Below, piece after piece: positions 26,893-35,690 of a stretch of 56,101 nt of DNA. A program made the position numbers and the translations under genes. The notes beneath the pieces were generated by a model, which was not told where the DNA came from, made no database searches, and saw only the letters and a list, made by a program, of their open reading frames with translations. Position 1 is the stretch's first letter, and each line of letters starts with the position of its first letter. Source of the stretch: Candidatus Aquabacterium excrementipullorum (GTDB lineage Bacteria > Pseudomonadota > Gammaproteobacteria > Burkholderiales > Burkholderiaceae_C); the NCBI GenBank assembly GCA_019112875.1, contig DXIO01000085.1, forward strand, positions 1 through 56,101, given 5' to 3'.

Positions 26893-27618
26893 ATGGCCAA
26901 TCCGAACATCAACATCGACCTCAATGCCTGGTTCGCCGACGCGCAGGACCAGTTCCGGGGGCTCAACCCCAACGAACCGGGGCAGTGGCCCATCCTTCCG
27001 AAGATCGCGGCAGGCCTGGCGGCCGGTGCCGTGATGGTGATACTGGGCTGGGTTCTCCTCCTGTCCTCGCAGGCTGACGAACTGCAGACCGAGCGTGACC
27101 GCGAGCCACAGCTGAAGCAGGAATACCAGACCAAGCTGGCGCAGGCCGTCAACCTCGTTGAACTGCGCAAGCAGCGCGTTCAAGTGCAGGAGTACGTCAC
27201 CCAGCTCGAAAAGCAGCTGCCGGGCAAGGCCGAAATGGACGCCCTGCTGTCCGACATCAACCAGGCAGGGCTGGGCCGCGGCCTTGAATTCGAACTGTTC
27301 AAGCCTGGCCAGGTGGTGGTCAAGGATTACTACGCCGAGCTGCCCATTTCGATCAGGGTGTCCGGTCGATATCACGATGCCGGGGCCTTTGCCGCCGACA
27401 TCGCGAACCTGTCGCGCATCGTGACGCTGCACGATCTCAACATCACCTCGGTGCAGGCTTCTGCCTCTGGTGGTGCGAAGGCTGTCAGCAGTGGCGGCCC
27501 TCTGGTGATGGAAGCCACGGCACGCACCTACCGCTATCTGGATCAGGCTGAGCTGGATCAGCAGCGCGCCGACAAGGCCAAGAAGAACGCGGCCAAGAAG
27601 TCCGGAGGGCAAGCATGA
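26893..27618 (+). CDS. pilO: Type IV pilus inner-membrane protein PilO
   Basis: Partner of PilN in the periplasmic alignment subcomplex; 241 residues. One membrane helix (AAGLAAGAVMVILGWVLLLS) is followed by a coiled coil and the PilO core (GLEFELFKPGQVVVKDYYAELPI). The ATG at 26893 has CGGAG at 26883-26887; an open frame extends upstream but lies within pilN. A Lys/Ala-rich end precedes the overlap with pilP. Confidence 0.95.
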   Translation: MANPNINIDLNAWFADAQDQFRGLNPNEPGQWPILPKIAAGLAAGAVMVILGWVLLLSSQADELQTERDREPQLKQEYQTKLAQAVNLVELRKQRVQVQEYVTQLEKQLPGKAEMDALLSDINQAGLGRGLEFELFKPGQVVVKDYYAELPISIRVSGRYHDAGAFAADIANLSRIVTLHDLNITSVQASASGGAKAVSSGGPLVMEATARTYRYLDQAELDQQRADKAKKNAAKKSGGQA

Positions 27619-28148
27619 TGTCCAGAGTTCAGCTTGGCATGATGCTGGGCATGGTGGCGGCTTTGGCAGGATGCACCTCCGAGCATGAAGAGTTGCAAGC
27701 CTGGATGGCGCAGGAGCGCGCGCAGACGCACCCCAGCGTGCAGCCGATTTCGCCGCCTCAGAAATTCAATCCGCAGCGCTATGAGGTGGGTGAGACGGTC
27801 GAGCCGTTCAGCGCTCAGAAATTGATTGTCGTGCTCAAGCAGGATCGGTCCCAGCCGAATTCAGCGGTGGCGGCTGAGCTCAATCGCCGCAAGGAGCCGC
27901 TGGAGGCCTTCCCGCTGGACAGCATGTCGATGGTCGGCAGCGTGGCGCGCAAGGGCGTTCAGTACGCCTTGCTGAAGGTCGACAACCTTCTCTATCAGGT
28001 CAAGGTGGGTGACTACCTGGGACAGAACTTTGGAAGAATCATGAAGCTCACCGAGACGGAAATCGAGCTGCGCGAGATCGTGCAGGACGCATCTGGCGAA
28101 TGGATCGAACGGCCGGCCGCCTTGCAGCTTCAGGAAGGGGGGCACTGA
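27615..28148 (+). CDS. pilP: Type IV pilus lipoprotein PilP
   Basis: Periplasmic lipoprotein that connects PilN/PilO to the secretin PilQ; 177 residues. The lipobox is LAGC in MMLGMVAALAGCTSE. An unstructured, proline-containing linker (HPSVQPISPPQKFNPQRY) leads to the beta-sandwich domain (GVQYALLKVDNLLYQVKVGDYLG). The ATG at 27615 overlaps the pilO stop; the next codon, at 27618, is also ATG. Confidence 0.94.
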   Translation: MMSRVQLGMMLGMVAALAGCTSEHEELQAWMAQERAQTHPSVQPISPPQKFNPQRYEVGETVEPFSAQKLIVVLKQDRSQPNSAVAAELNRRKEPLEAFPLDSMSMVGSVARKGVQYALLKVDNLLYQVKVGDYLGQNFGRIMKLTETEIELREIVQDASGEWIERPAALQLQEGGH

Positions 28149-28150
28149 CC

Positions 28151-30310
28151 ATGAGCAAGTTCATCAAGACGCTGGCGGCCGCGACCATGGCCGTCGCGGC
28201 CTCCTGTGCGTTCGCGGCACCGGCGATCCAGGCCATCACGGCCAACCAGCAAGCCGGAACCGACATCGTCCGCATCGAATTGAGCGAGGCCCTGCCTTCG
28301 CTGCCGGCCAGCTTTTCCGTCCAGGCACCTCCGCGTGTCGCCATCGACCTGCCCGGCGTGAGCAATGCGCTCGGACGCAACGTGGTCGAGGTCAACCAGG
28401 GCAATGTCCGCACGGTGAACATCGCCCAAGCCGGCGAACGCACCCGCCTGGTGCTCAACCTGCGCCAGCCCTCGGCCTACAAGGCCAGCCTGCAAGGCAA
28501 GGTGCTGCTGCTGACGCTCGACAGCCCTTCGGCCGCCGCTGTGGCGCCGGCTGAACCGGTGGGCGTGCAGAACGCCGTCAAGGCCACGGGCGGTGAGACC
28601 GAGACCGTCCATTTCGCGGAAAGCCGCAATGCCGTGCCGTTGGCCCTGAAGGACATCGATTTCCGCCGCGGCAACGATGGCGCGGGGCGTGTGGTGGTCG
28701 AGTTGCCCAACAACCAGGTGGGCGTCGACATCAAGCAGCAAGGCCAGAACCTCGTGGTCGAGTTCATGCGGACCACCTTGCCGGATCGCCTGCGCCGTCG
28801 CTTCGACACGACCGATTTCGGCACGCCGGTGCAGGGCATGACCGCCAGCCAGGTGGGCGAGCGGGTGCGCCTGGTCGTGGAGCCTCGTGGCAGCTGGGAG
28901 CACTCGGCCTACCAGAGCGACAACCAGTTCGTGCTTGAAATCCGCAAGCAGAAGGTGGATCAGAACAAGCTGACGCAAGGCCCGGGTTACGCGGGTGAGA
29001 AGCTGTCCCTGAATTTCCAGAACATCGAAGTGCGCGCCCTGTTGCAGGTGATCGCCGACTTCACCAACTTCAACGTGGTGACCAGCGACACGGTGACGGG
29101 CACGGTGACCCTGCGCCTCAAGGACGTCCCTTGGGACCAGGCCCTGGACATCATCATGCAGGCCAAGGGCCTGGGCGTCCGCAAGAACGGCAACGTGCTG
29201 TGGATCGCGCCGAAGGATGAGATCAACGCCAAGGAAAAGATGGATCTGGAGGCCAAGGTCGAGGTGGCCAAACTGGAGCCGCTGCGCACGCAGGCTTTCC
29301 AGCTGAACTACGTCAAGGCCGAGGACATCGCCAAGGGTCTGACCGGGCAAGCCCTGGCCAGCAGCGGCGGCAGTGGCAACAACACGACCACCAAGATGCT
29401 GTCCGAGCGTGGCAGCGTGCTGTTCGAAACCCGGACCAACCAGCTGTTCGTGAGCGACATTCCCTCGCGCCTCGAAGAGATCCAGCAGCTGATCGCCAAG
29501 GTCGACATCCCGGTTCGCCAGGTGCTGATCGAAGCGCGCATCGTGGAGGCGGACGACACGTTCAGCCGCACGCTGGGTGCTCGATTGGGGAGCATCATGG
29601 AAAACCGGAGCGGTCTGGGCAATGGTGACCTGCGGGCCAGCGTTGGCGGCTCCTACACCGGGGTGGCCAATCAGATGGGCTGGCTGGAAACGAAGCCGGA
29701 CATCTCCACCTCCAACTTCTTCAACCTGCCGGCGGCCACGATCGACGGCACCTCGCCGGCCACCTTCGCCGTGTCCCTGTTCAAGGCCGGCAGCGAGAAG
29801 TTCCTGAATTTGGAACTGTCGGCCCTGGAAGCCGACAACAAGGGACGCATCGTGTCCAGCCCGCGCGTCATCACCGCCGACCAGGTCAAGGCCTTGATCG
29901 AGCAGGGCACGGAATTGCCTTACCTGGTGGCGTCTTCGAGCGGTGCCACGTCGATCGCGTTCCGCAAGGCCAACCTCAAGCTGGAGGTCACGCCGCAGAT
30001 CACGCCGGAGGGTGGCATCATCCTGGACGTGGACGTGAACAAGGACAGCGTGGGCATCCAGACGTCGGCGGGCTATGCCATCGACACCAAGCACGTGCAG
30101 ACGCAGGTGCTGGTCGAGAATGGCGGCACGGTCGTGATCGGCGGCATCTTCGTGCAGACCGAACGCAATGACGTGAACAAGGTGCCTCTGCTGGGCGACA
30201 TCCCCTTCCTGGGCCACCTGTTCAAGAACACGACCAAGACCAACGACAAGTCTGAACTGCTGATTTTCCTGACGCCCAAGGTGGTGTCCGAGAAAACCGG
30301 CCTGCGTTGA
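28151..30310 (+). CDS. pilQ: Type IV pilus secretin PilQ
   Basis: Outer-membrane secretin through which the pilus passes; 719 residues. A signal peptide ends at SCAFAAP. Two AMIN domains follow (AITANQQAGTDIVRIELSE and DFRRGNDGAGRVVVELPNN), then the STN/N0 domain near residue 280 (LSLNFQNIEVRALLQVIADF), an N1 domain and the secretin core, with VPLLGDIPFLGHLFK and ELLIFLTPKVV at the end. AMIN domains bind peptidoglycan. The ATG at 28151 gives a normal signal peptide and follows pilP by two bases. Confidence 0.97.
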   Translation: MSKFIKTLAAATMAVAASCAFAAPAIQAITANQQAGTDIVRIELSEALPSLPASFSVQAPPRVAIDLPGVSNALGRNVVEVNQGNVRTVNIAQAGERTRLVLNLRQPSAYKASLQGKVLLLTLDSPSAAAVAPAEPVGVQNAVKATGGETETVHFAESRNAVPLALKDIDFRRGNDGAGRVVVELPNNQVGVDIKQQGQNLVVEFMRTTLPDRLRRRFDTTDFGTPVQGMTASQVGERVRLVVEPRGSWEHSAYQSDNQFVLEIRKQKVDQNKLTQGPGYAGEKLSLNFQNIEVRALLQVIADFTNFNVVTSDTVTGTVTLRLKDVPWDQALDIIMQAKGLGVRKNGNVLWIAPKDEINAKEKMDLEAKVEVAKLEPLRTQAFQLNYVKAEDIAKGLTGQALASSGGSGNNTTTKMLSERGSVLFETRTNQLFVSDIPSRLEEIQQLIAKVDIPVRQVLIEARIVEADDTFSRTLGARLGSIMENRSGLGNGDLRASVGGSYTGVANQMGWLETKPDISTSNFFNLPAATIDGTSPATFAVSLFKAGSEKFLNLELSALEADNKGRIVSSPRVITADQVKALIEQGTELPYLVASSSGATSIAFRKANLKLEVTPQITPEGGIILDVDVNKDSVGIQTSAGYAIDTKHVQTQVLVENGGTVVIGGIFVQTERNDVNKVPLLGDIPFLGHLFKNTTKTNDKSELLIFLTPKVVSEKTGLR

Positions 30311-30319
30311 ACCGAGGGC

Positions 30320-30363
30320 AGGGTTGGATCACGTGCTCACATGGCACGTGATCGACCAACCCC
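30320..30363 (+). promoter_or_regulatory. Long hairpin between pilQ and aroK
   Basis: GATCACGTGC at 30327-30336 pairs perfectly with GCACGTGATC at 30344-30353 around a seven-base loop. After a three-base bulge the stem continues for seven more pairs (30320-30326 with 30357-30363). There is no T tract. It ends 16 bases before the aroK GTG start, so it may be a processing or attenuation element inside the operon, or an operator because each arm holds CACGTG. Confidence 0.6.
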
Positions 30364-30379
30364 TAGTGATTGAGTTGAT

Positions 30380-30982
30380 GTGTTGATCGTACTTATCGGC
30401 CTGCCGGGCGGTGGCAAGTCCACCGTGGGACGGCAGTTGGCCAGAAGAATGGGTGTTCGCTTCCTGGATGCGGACACGGTGCTCGAAGAGCGGATCGGCA
30501 TGCCGATCCGTTCTTTTTTTGAGCTGCACGGCGAGCAGGTGTTCCGCGATCTCGAGGAAACCGTGCTGGACGAACTGACGCTGTTGCCGCCCTCCTTGGA
30601 GGACGACGCGCAGGCATCCACCCCGCGGAGCGGGTTGGTGCTGGCCACGGGCGGCGGGGCGGTCTTGCGTGAAAACAACCGCACGCACCTGAAGTCCCGA
30701 GGCACCGTGATCTACCTGCGCTCCACCCCCGAAGAACTCTACAGGCGACTGCGCCACGACACCCAGCGCCCCTTGCTGCAGGTGGCCGATCCGATGGCCA
30801 AACTGCGGGAGTTGTACGACCAGCGGCACCCCTTGTACGAGCAGACGGCGCACTACACCGTGGACACCGGCAGGCCCTCGGTGGGCTCGCTGGTGAACAT
30901 GATCATCATGCAGCTGGAGATGGCCGGGGTGGTGGCGCCGACTTCACCGACGCCACCCGCCCCAGAGGGGCGATCCAGCTAG
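30380..30982 (+). CDS. aroK: Shikimate kinase
   Basis: Phosphorylates shikimate in the chorismate pathway. Walker A is GLPGGGKST, the shikimate-binding Asp is in FLDADTVLEERIG, and the conserved LATGGGAVLR is present. The GTG at 30380 is the most likely start, because an in-frame stop lies just upstream and the next in-frame option is TTG at 30383. At 200 residues it is longer than usual: about 15 extra residues (LPPSLEDDAQASTPRSG region) precede LATGGG, and there is a Pro/Thr-rich tail. In many relatives aroB follows aroK; here convergent valS follows after four bases. Confidence 0.93.
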   Translation: MLIVLIGLPGGGKSTVGRQLARRMGVRFLDADTVLEERIGMPIRSFFELHGEQVFRDLEETVLDELTLLPPSLEDDAQASTPRSGLVLATGGGAVLRENNRTHLKSRGTVIYLRSTPEELYRRLRHDTQRPLLQVADPMAKLRELYDQRHPLYEQTAHYTVDTGRPSVGSLVNMIIMQLEMAGVVAPTSPTPPAPEGRSS

Positions 30983-30986
30983 CTGA

Positions 30987-33836
30987 TCAGCCCGCGAGCA
31001 GGCGGCTCAGCTGCTGGCGCACACGCTCCAGCGTGGCACTGAAGTCCGCCATGCGCTGCTTTTCCTGCTCGACCACGGCGGCCGGGGCGCGGGCCACGAA
31101 GCTCTCGTTGCCCAGCTTGGCCTGTGCCTTCGTGATTTCGCCTTCCAGGCGGGTGGCTTCCTTGGACAGGCGCGCCTTCTCGGCCTCGACGTCGATCTCG
31201 ACGTGCAGCGCGAGGCGGGCGTCGCCCTGCACGGCCACAGGCGCGGCGGCAGTGGCCGCGGCAAATGCGGCCTCATCCAGCACCTGCACATCGCTGAGCT
31301 TGCCCAGGGCCTGGATGATGGGGGCGGCCTGACGGATGAAGTCGGCATCGCCCGTGGTCAGCAAGGGCACGCGCTCGGCCGGCGAGATGCTCATCTCGCT
31401 GCGCAGGTTGCGGGTGGTGCCGACCAGGGCCTTGAGCTTGGCCACCCAGGCGTCGGATTCGGCATCGATGCGGCCCAGGTCGGCCACGGGGTAGGCGGCC
31501 ACGACGATGGAGTCGTCGCTGCCTTCGGCCTTGCGGCCGGCCACCGGCGCCACGACCTGCCACAGCTCTTCGGTGATGAAGGGTGTGATGGGGTGCAGCA
31601 GTCGCAGCACGGTTTCGAGCACGCGGATCAGCGTGCGGCGGGTGGCGCGCTGTTTGGCCTCGTTGCCCTCGGCCTTGGCGGCATTGAGCTGGGCCTTGGC
31701 GATCTCGATGTACCAGTCGCAGTATTCGTCCCAGACGAACTGGTAGATGGCGTTGGCGACGTTGTCCAGGCGGAAGTCGGTGAAGCCCTGGGCCACGGCG
31801 GCCTCGACGCGCTGCAGTTCGCTGACGATCCACTTGTCAGCCGGGCTGAAGTCGAGGTAACCGCCGGTGGCGCACACGCCGGGCTGATGCGCCTTGAGGC
31901 CGCAATCCTGGCCTTCGGTGTTCATCAGCACGAACTTGGTGGCGTTCCAGAGCTTGTTGCAGAAGTTGCGGTAGCCCTCGCAGCGCTTGCTGTCGAAGTT
32001 GATGCTGCGGCCCAGGCTGGCCAGCGCGGCGAAGGTGAAGCGCAGGGCATCGGCGCCGTAGCCGGGGATGCCTTCGGGGAACTCCTTCTCGGTGTTCTTG
32101 CGCACCTTGGGCGCGGTCTCGGGCTTGCGCAGGCCGGTGGTGCGCTTGTCGAGCAGCGGGGCCAGCTCAATCCCGTCGATCAGGTCGACCGGGTCCAGCA
32201 CATTGCCTTCGGACTTGGACATCTTCTGGCCTTGCGCGTCGCGCACCAGGCCGTGGATGTACACGTGCTTGAAAGGCACCTTGCCGGTGAAGTGCTTGGT
32301 CATCATGATCATCCGGGCGACCCAGAAGAAGATGATGTCGTAGCCGGTGACCAGCACGGAAGACGGCAGGAAGAGGTCCTGCTCGATGGTCTTCTCGGGC
32401 CAGCCCAGGGTGGAGAAGGGCACCAGGGCGGATGAGTACCAGGTGTCCAGCACGTCTTCGTCACGGGTCAGATCGCCCGTGTAGCCGGCGGCCGTGGCCT
32501 TGGCGCGGGCCTCTTCCTCGCTCGTGGCGACGAACAGCTCGCCGCCCGTGCCGTACCAGGCCGGGATCTGATGGCCCCACCACAGCTGGCGGCTGATGCA
32601 CCAGTCCTGGATGTTCTTCATCCACTGGTTATAGGTGTTGACCCAGTTCTCGGGCACGAACTTGACCTCGCCGCTCTCGACCACGTCGATGGCCTGCTGG
32701 GCGATGCTCTTGCCGCTGGGGCCGGGCTTGGTCATGGCCACGAACCACTGGTCCGTCAGCATGGGCTCGATCACCTGGCCGGTGCGGGCGCAGCGCGGCA
32801 CCATCAGCTTGTGCTTCTTGACCTCGACCAGCAGGCCGTCGGCCTCGAGCTGGGCGACGATCTTCTTGCGGGCCACGAAGCGGTCCAGGCCACGCAATTC
32901 GACCGGGATGTCGGCCAGGTCGTCGACCACCTTCGCTTCGAGCGTGAAGATGGTGATCATGGGCAGGTCGTGGCGCAGGCCGACCTGGTAGTCGTTGGTG
33001 TCGTGCGCGGGCGTGACCTTCACGACGCCGGTGCCGAATTCCTTGTCGACGTAGTCGTCGGCGATCACGGGCACCAGGCGGCCCGTGATGGGCAGGCGAA
33101 CCTGCTGGCCGATCAGGTGGGCGTAGCGGTCATCTTCCGGGTGCACCATCACGGCGGTGTCGCCCAGCATGGTCTCGGGGCGGGTGGTGGCCACGACCAG
33201 GGTGTCGCTGCTGCCCTCGACGGGGTAGCGGATGTGCCACAGCGAGCCGTCTTCCTCTTCGCTTTCGACCTCCAGGTCGGACACGGCCGACTTGAGGATC
33301 GGATCCCAGCTGACCAGGCGCTTGCCGCGGTAGATCAGGCCCTGCTCGTACAGCTTCACGAAGGTGTCGTTCACGACGTTGGACAGCTTCTCGTCCATCG
33401 TGAAGTACTCGTGCGGCCAACTGACCGAATCGCCCATGCGGCGCATCTGGCGGGTGATGGTCGAGCCGCTTTCTTCCTTCCACTCCCAGATCTTGGCGAC
33501 GAAGTTCTTGCGGCCCAGGTCGTGGCGGCTTTGTCCCTTGTCTTGCAGCTGGCGCTCCACCACGATCTGCGTGGCGATGCCGGCGTGGTCGGTGCCCGGC
33601 ACCCACAGTGTGTTGAAGCCGCGCATGCGGTGGTAGCGCGTCAACGAGTCCATGATGGTCTGGTTGAAGGCATGGCCCATGTGCAGCGTGCCCGTGACGT
33701 TGGGCGGCGGCAGCTGGATGCTGAAGGAGGGCTTGGCCGCGTCCAGCGTGGGCTCGTACAGGCCGCGCTGCTCCCACAGGGGGCCGTACTTGGCTTCAAT
33801 GGGGGCGGGGTCGAAGGATTTGGCGAGTTCGGTCAT
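30987..33836 (-). CDS. valS: Valyl-tRNA synthetase
   Basis: Class I synthetase of 949 residues that charges tRNA-Val and edits mischarged threonine. The HIGH motif appears as HMGH ([14 protein letters not shown]) and KMSKS as KMSKSEGN. The editing domain is recognised by [17 protein letters not shown]-terminal coiled coil ([20 protein letters not shown]) is the usual ValRS tail. The ATG at 33836 starts [10 protein letters not shown], as in relatives; an upstream in-frame start would add 34 low-complexity residues. Confidence 0.97.
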   Translation of the reverse strand: MTELAKSFDPAPIEAKYGPLWEQRGLYEPTLDAAKPSFSIQLPPPNVTGTLHMGHAFNQTIMDSLTRYHRMRGFNTLWVPGTDHAGIATQIVVERQLQDKGQSRHDLGRKNFVAKIWEWKEESGSTITRQMRRMGDSVSWPHEYFTMDEKLSNVVNDTFVKLYEQGLIYRGKRLVSWDPILKSAVSDLEVESEEEDGSLWHIRYPVEGSSDTLVVATTRPETMLGDTAVMVHPEDDRYAHLIGQQVRLPITGRLVPVIADDYVDKEFGTGVVKVTPAHDTNDYQVGLRHDLPMITIFTLEAKVVDDLADIPVELRGLDRFVARKKIVAQLEADGLLVEVKKHKLMVPRCARTGQVIEPMLTDQWFVAMTKPGPSGKSIAQQAIDVVESGEVKFVPENWVNTYNQWMKNIQDWCISRQLWWGHQIPAWYGTGGELFVATSEEEARAKATAAGYTGDLTRDEDVLDTWYSSALVPFSTLGWPEKTIEQDLFLPSSVLVTGYDIIFFWVARMIMMTKHFTGKVPFKHVYIHGLVRDAQGQKMSKSEGNVLDPVDLIDGIELAPLLDKRTTGLRKPETAPKVRKNTEKEFPEGIPGYGADALRFTFAALASLGRSINFDSKRCEGYRNFCNKLWNATKFVLMNTEGQDCGLKAHQPGVCATGGYLDFSPADKWIVSELQRVEAAVAQGFTDFRLDNVANAIYQFVWDEYCDWYIEIAKAQLNAAKAEGNEAKQRATRRTLIRVLETVLRLLHPITPFITEELWQVVAPVAGRKAEGSDDSIVVAAYPVADLGRIDAESDAWVAKLKALVGTTRNLRSEMSISPAERVPLLTTGDADFIRQAAPIIQALGKLSDVQVLDEAAFAAATAAAPVAVQGDARLALHVEIDVEAEKARLSKEATRLEGEITKAQAKLGNESFVARAPAAVVEQEKQRMADFSATLERVRQQLSRLLAG

Positions 33837-34105
33837 GTTCAGCGGTGGCGCTGGGCAGCGCCGGGGTTCGCGGTCACGGGCTGACGCCTGCGCGCGGGTG
33901 TTCTGTGCGGGATCCCGTGATTTTAGGCGGGAAGCCATCCGTGGGCCGCACTACCACCTGATTGCGATGCATCAAGGTATTGAAAGGTTCATCCGCGCTG
34001 TCAAGGTGGGTTTTACACAGGGTGTTCCCATGGCCCTAAGATGGCCTTGGCACATCAATCAAGAGGCCCTGCGCCGCAGCAAGATCTTCACAAGGAGACA
34101 AGCCC

Positions 34106-34552
34106 ATGTTCGAACACATTCTGGTTCCGGTGGATGGCGGCGATCTGTCGGACAAGTGCATCGAGCACAGCATTGGCCTGGCCAAGATGCTGGGCGCCTC
34201 GATCACTGGTTTCACCGTGGAGCCGCCGTTGCCGCCGCTGGTGGTCGAACAGATGGCCGTGCCTTACTACGTCGAGACCTCCAAGGAACACCAGGAGCGC
34301 TGCGAGGTGCATGCCCGCGAGGTGCTCAGGTCTTTCGCGGACCGGGCTGTGGCCGCGGGCGTGGCCTTCGATGGCCAGTTCATGATTTCCGACAACGTGC
34401 AGCAGGCGATCGTCGACATCGCCCAGCGCCAGGGCTGTGACCTGATCGTGATGGCCACGCATGGCCGCCACGGGATCGACGCCCTGATCAATGGCTCGCT
34501 CACCAAGAGCGTGCTGTCGCACAGCAAGGTGCCCTTGCTGGTGCTGCACTGA
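34106..34552 (+). CDS. Universal stress protein (UspA family)
   Basis: Cytoplasmic 148-residue protein of the Usp alpha/beta fold. It begins MFEHILVPVDGGDLSDKC and ends with the nucleotide-binding signature GCDLIVMATHGRHGIDALI and HSKVPLLVLH, so it belongs to the ATP-binding type. AAGGAGA upstream of the ATG is a good ribosome-binding site. It is divergent from valS across 269 bases in which I see no clear promoter. The DUF883 gene starts 43 bases downstream and may be co-transcribed. Confidence 0.93.
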   Translation: MFEHILVPVDGGDLSDKCIEHSIGLAKMLGASITGFTVEPPLPPLVVEQMAVPYYVETSKEHQERCEVHAREVLRSFADRAVAAGVAFDGQFMISDNVQQAIVDIAQRQGCDLIVMATHGRHGIDALINGSLTKSVLSHSKVPLLVLH

Positions 34553-34595
34553 CAAACTGTTTCCAATTTCGATAACCCTAGAACAGGAGCGAGAG

Positions 34596-34904
34596 ATGAG
34601 CGATACCGCAGAACACCGTGAAAAGCTGATGGCCGATCTGAAACTGGTGGTGGCCGATGCAGAAGCCCTGCTGCAGGCCACGGCCGGGCAAGCCGGTGAA
34701 GGCGTGGCCGAACTGCGCGCACGCGTGCAGGCCAGCCTGAGCCAGGCCAAGGACGGCCTGATCAATGTGCAGCACGCCGTGGTTGAAAAGGCCAAGGCCA
34801 CGGCCAAGGCGACCGACGAGTACGTGCACGAGAACCCCTGGTCGTCCGTCGGCATCGCGGCGGGCGTGGGCCTGCTGGTCGGCCTGCTGATCGGGCGCCG
34901 CTGA
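34596..34904 (+). CDS. DUF883 (ElaB/YqjD-like) membrane-anchored protein
   Basis: A 102-residue, mostly helical protein with a C-terminal membrane segment (SSVGIAAGVGLLVGLLIGRR) preceded by the family signature YVHENPW. E. coli YqjD and ElaB are inner-membrane proteins that bind stationary-phase ribosomes. AGGAG upstream of the ATG at 34596 supports the start. The gene is first of three that match the yqjD-yqjE-yqjK order in E. coli. Function here is inferred from that family. Confidence 0.88.
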   Translation: MSDTAEHREKLMADLKLVVADAEALLQATAGQAGEGVAELRARVQASLSQAKDGLINVQHAVVEKAKATAKATDEYVHENPWSSVGIAAGVGLLVGLLIGRR

Positions 34905-34906
34905 CC

Positions 34907-35362
34907 GTGGCGGGAGAGACGCCTCCGCCCCCCCCGCTCGGATCCGGCTTGTGGGCTTCCGCGCAGAACCTGCTGGCCACCTTGGTGGCCATCGTGCAGA
35001 CGCGCGTGGAGTTGCTGGCCACCGAGCTGGAGGAGGAAAAGCGCCGTTTGTTGAGTGTGATGGCTTGGGGCGCGGTGGCCGTGCTGCTGGCCTGCTTCGG
35101 CCTGGTCTTCCTGGCCGTGTTCGTGACGGTGCTGTTCTGGGATGACCGGGTGCTGGTGGCAGGTGTGATCGCCGTGCTGTTCCTCGCCGCCGGCGGGCTG
35201 GCCTGGTGGCGTGTGGAGCAACTGCTCAAGGCGTCATCGGGGTTGCTGTCGGCCAGCATCGGCGAGCTCGACGGAGACCGCCAGGCCCTGGCGGCCGCGG
35301 CTGCCCGTGTCACCGGGCAGCCGCCCACCACACCGGCGGGAGGGCCGCATGCTGACCGATGA
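34907..35362 (+). CDS. Phage-holin-superfamily (YqjE-like) membrane protein
   Basis: A 151-residue inner-membrane protein with two adjacent hydrophobic helices (GAVAVLLACFGLVFLAVFVTVLF and VLVAGVIAVLFLAAGGLAWW), as in the Phage_holin_3_6/YqjE family. The helices follow an amphipathic stretch, RVELLATELEEEKRR. The name reflects fold similarity, and nothing around it suggests a phage. It starts with GTG at 34907, two bases after the DUF883 stop, and its end overlaps the next gene by 14 bases. Confidence 0.85.
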   Translation: MAGETPPPPPLGSGLWASAQNLLATLVAIVQTRVELLATELEEEKRRLLSVMAWGAVAVLLACFGLVFLAVFVTVLFWDDRVLVAGVIAVLFLAAGGLAWWRVEQLLKASSGLLSASIGELDGDRQALAAAAARVTGQPPTTPAGGPHADR

Positions 35363-35639
35363 GGAACTGGCGCTCAAGAAGCGCTACCTCCAGTTGCACA
35401 GTGCCGTGTTGCGGCACACGCTGGCGCAGCAGGTGTCCGGCACGCTGGCACCGGTGTCCAACGCGCACGAACGTGTTCAAGCCGTGGGCTCCTGGGTTCG
35501 CCGACACCCCGTGCTGGTGGCCGGTGCGGCCTTGACCCTGGTGTTTTGGCGTCCGCGAGGCCTGAGCCTCCTGGCGGAGCGGGCCCTGTGGGCATGGCAG
35601 ACCTTCCAGCGGGTGCAATCGCTGCGCGGGCCTCGCTGA
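35349..35639 (+). CDS. YqjK-like small protein
   Basis: A 96-residue basic protein, mostly helical, with one weak hydrophobic segment (HPVLVAGAALTLVFW). Its place as third gene after DUF883 and YqjE-like genes, its size and the motif VRRHPVLVAGAALTL suggest the YqjK-like family. GGGAGGG at 35337-35343 precedes the ATG at 35349, which lies inside the end of the previous gene, so translation is probably coupled. Function is unknown. Confidence 0.75.
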   Translation: MLTDEELALKKRYLQLHSAVLRHTLAQQVSGTLAPVSNAHERVQAVGSWVRRHPVLVAGAALTLVFWRPRGLSLLAERALWAWQTFQRVQSLRGPR

Positions 35640-35667
35640 AGGCCGCGATCCGGCTTCGGCGCCTTTT

Positions 35668-35690
35668 CAGACCGGCCTAGTGCCGGTCTG
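35668..35690. terminator. Hairpin between convergent yqjK-like and M48 genes
   Basis: CAGACCGGC (35668-35676) pairs perfectly with GCCGGTCTG (35682-35690) around CTAGT. The M48 stop codon lies in and around the loop. Neither strand has a full T tract, so termination efficiency is uncertain. Confidence 0.5.

Noticed and set aside
34907-35362. Phage-derived holin
   Set aside because: The fold name suggests phage, but the neighbours match the chromosomal yqjD-yqjE-yqjK set, and no other phage gene is present.
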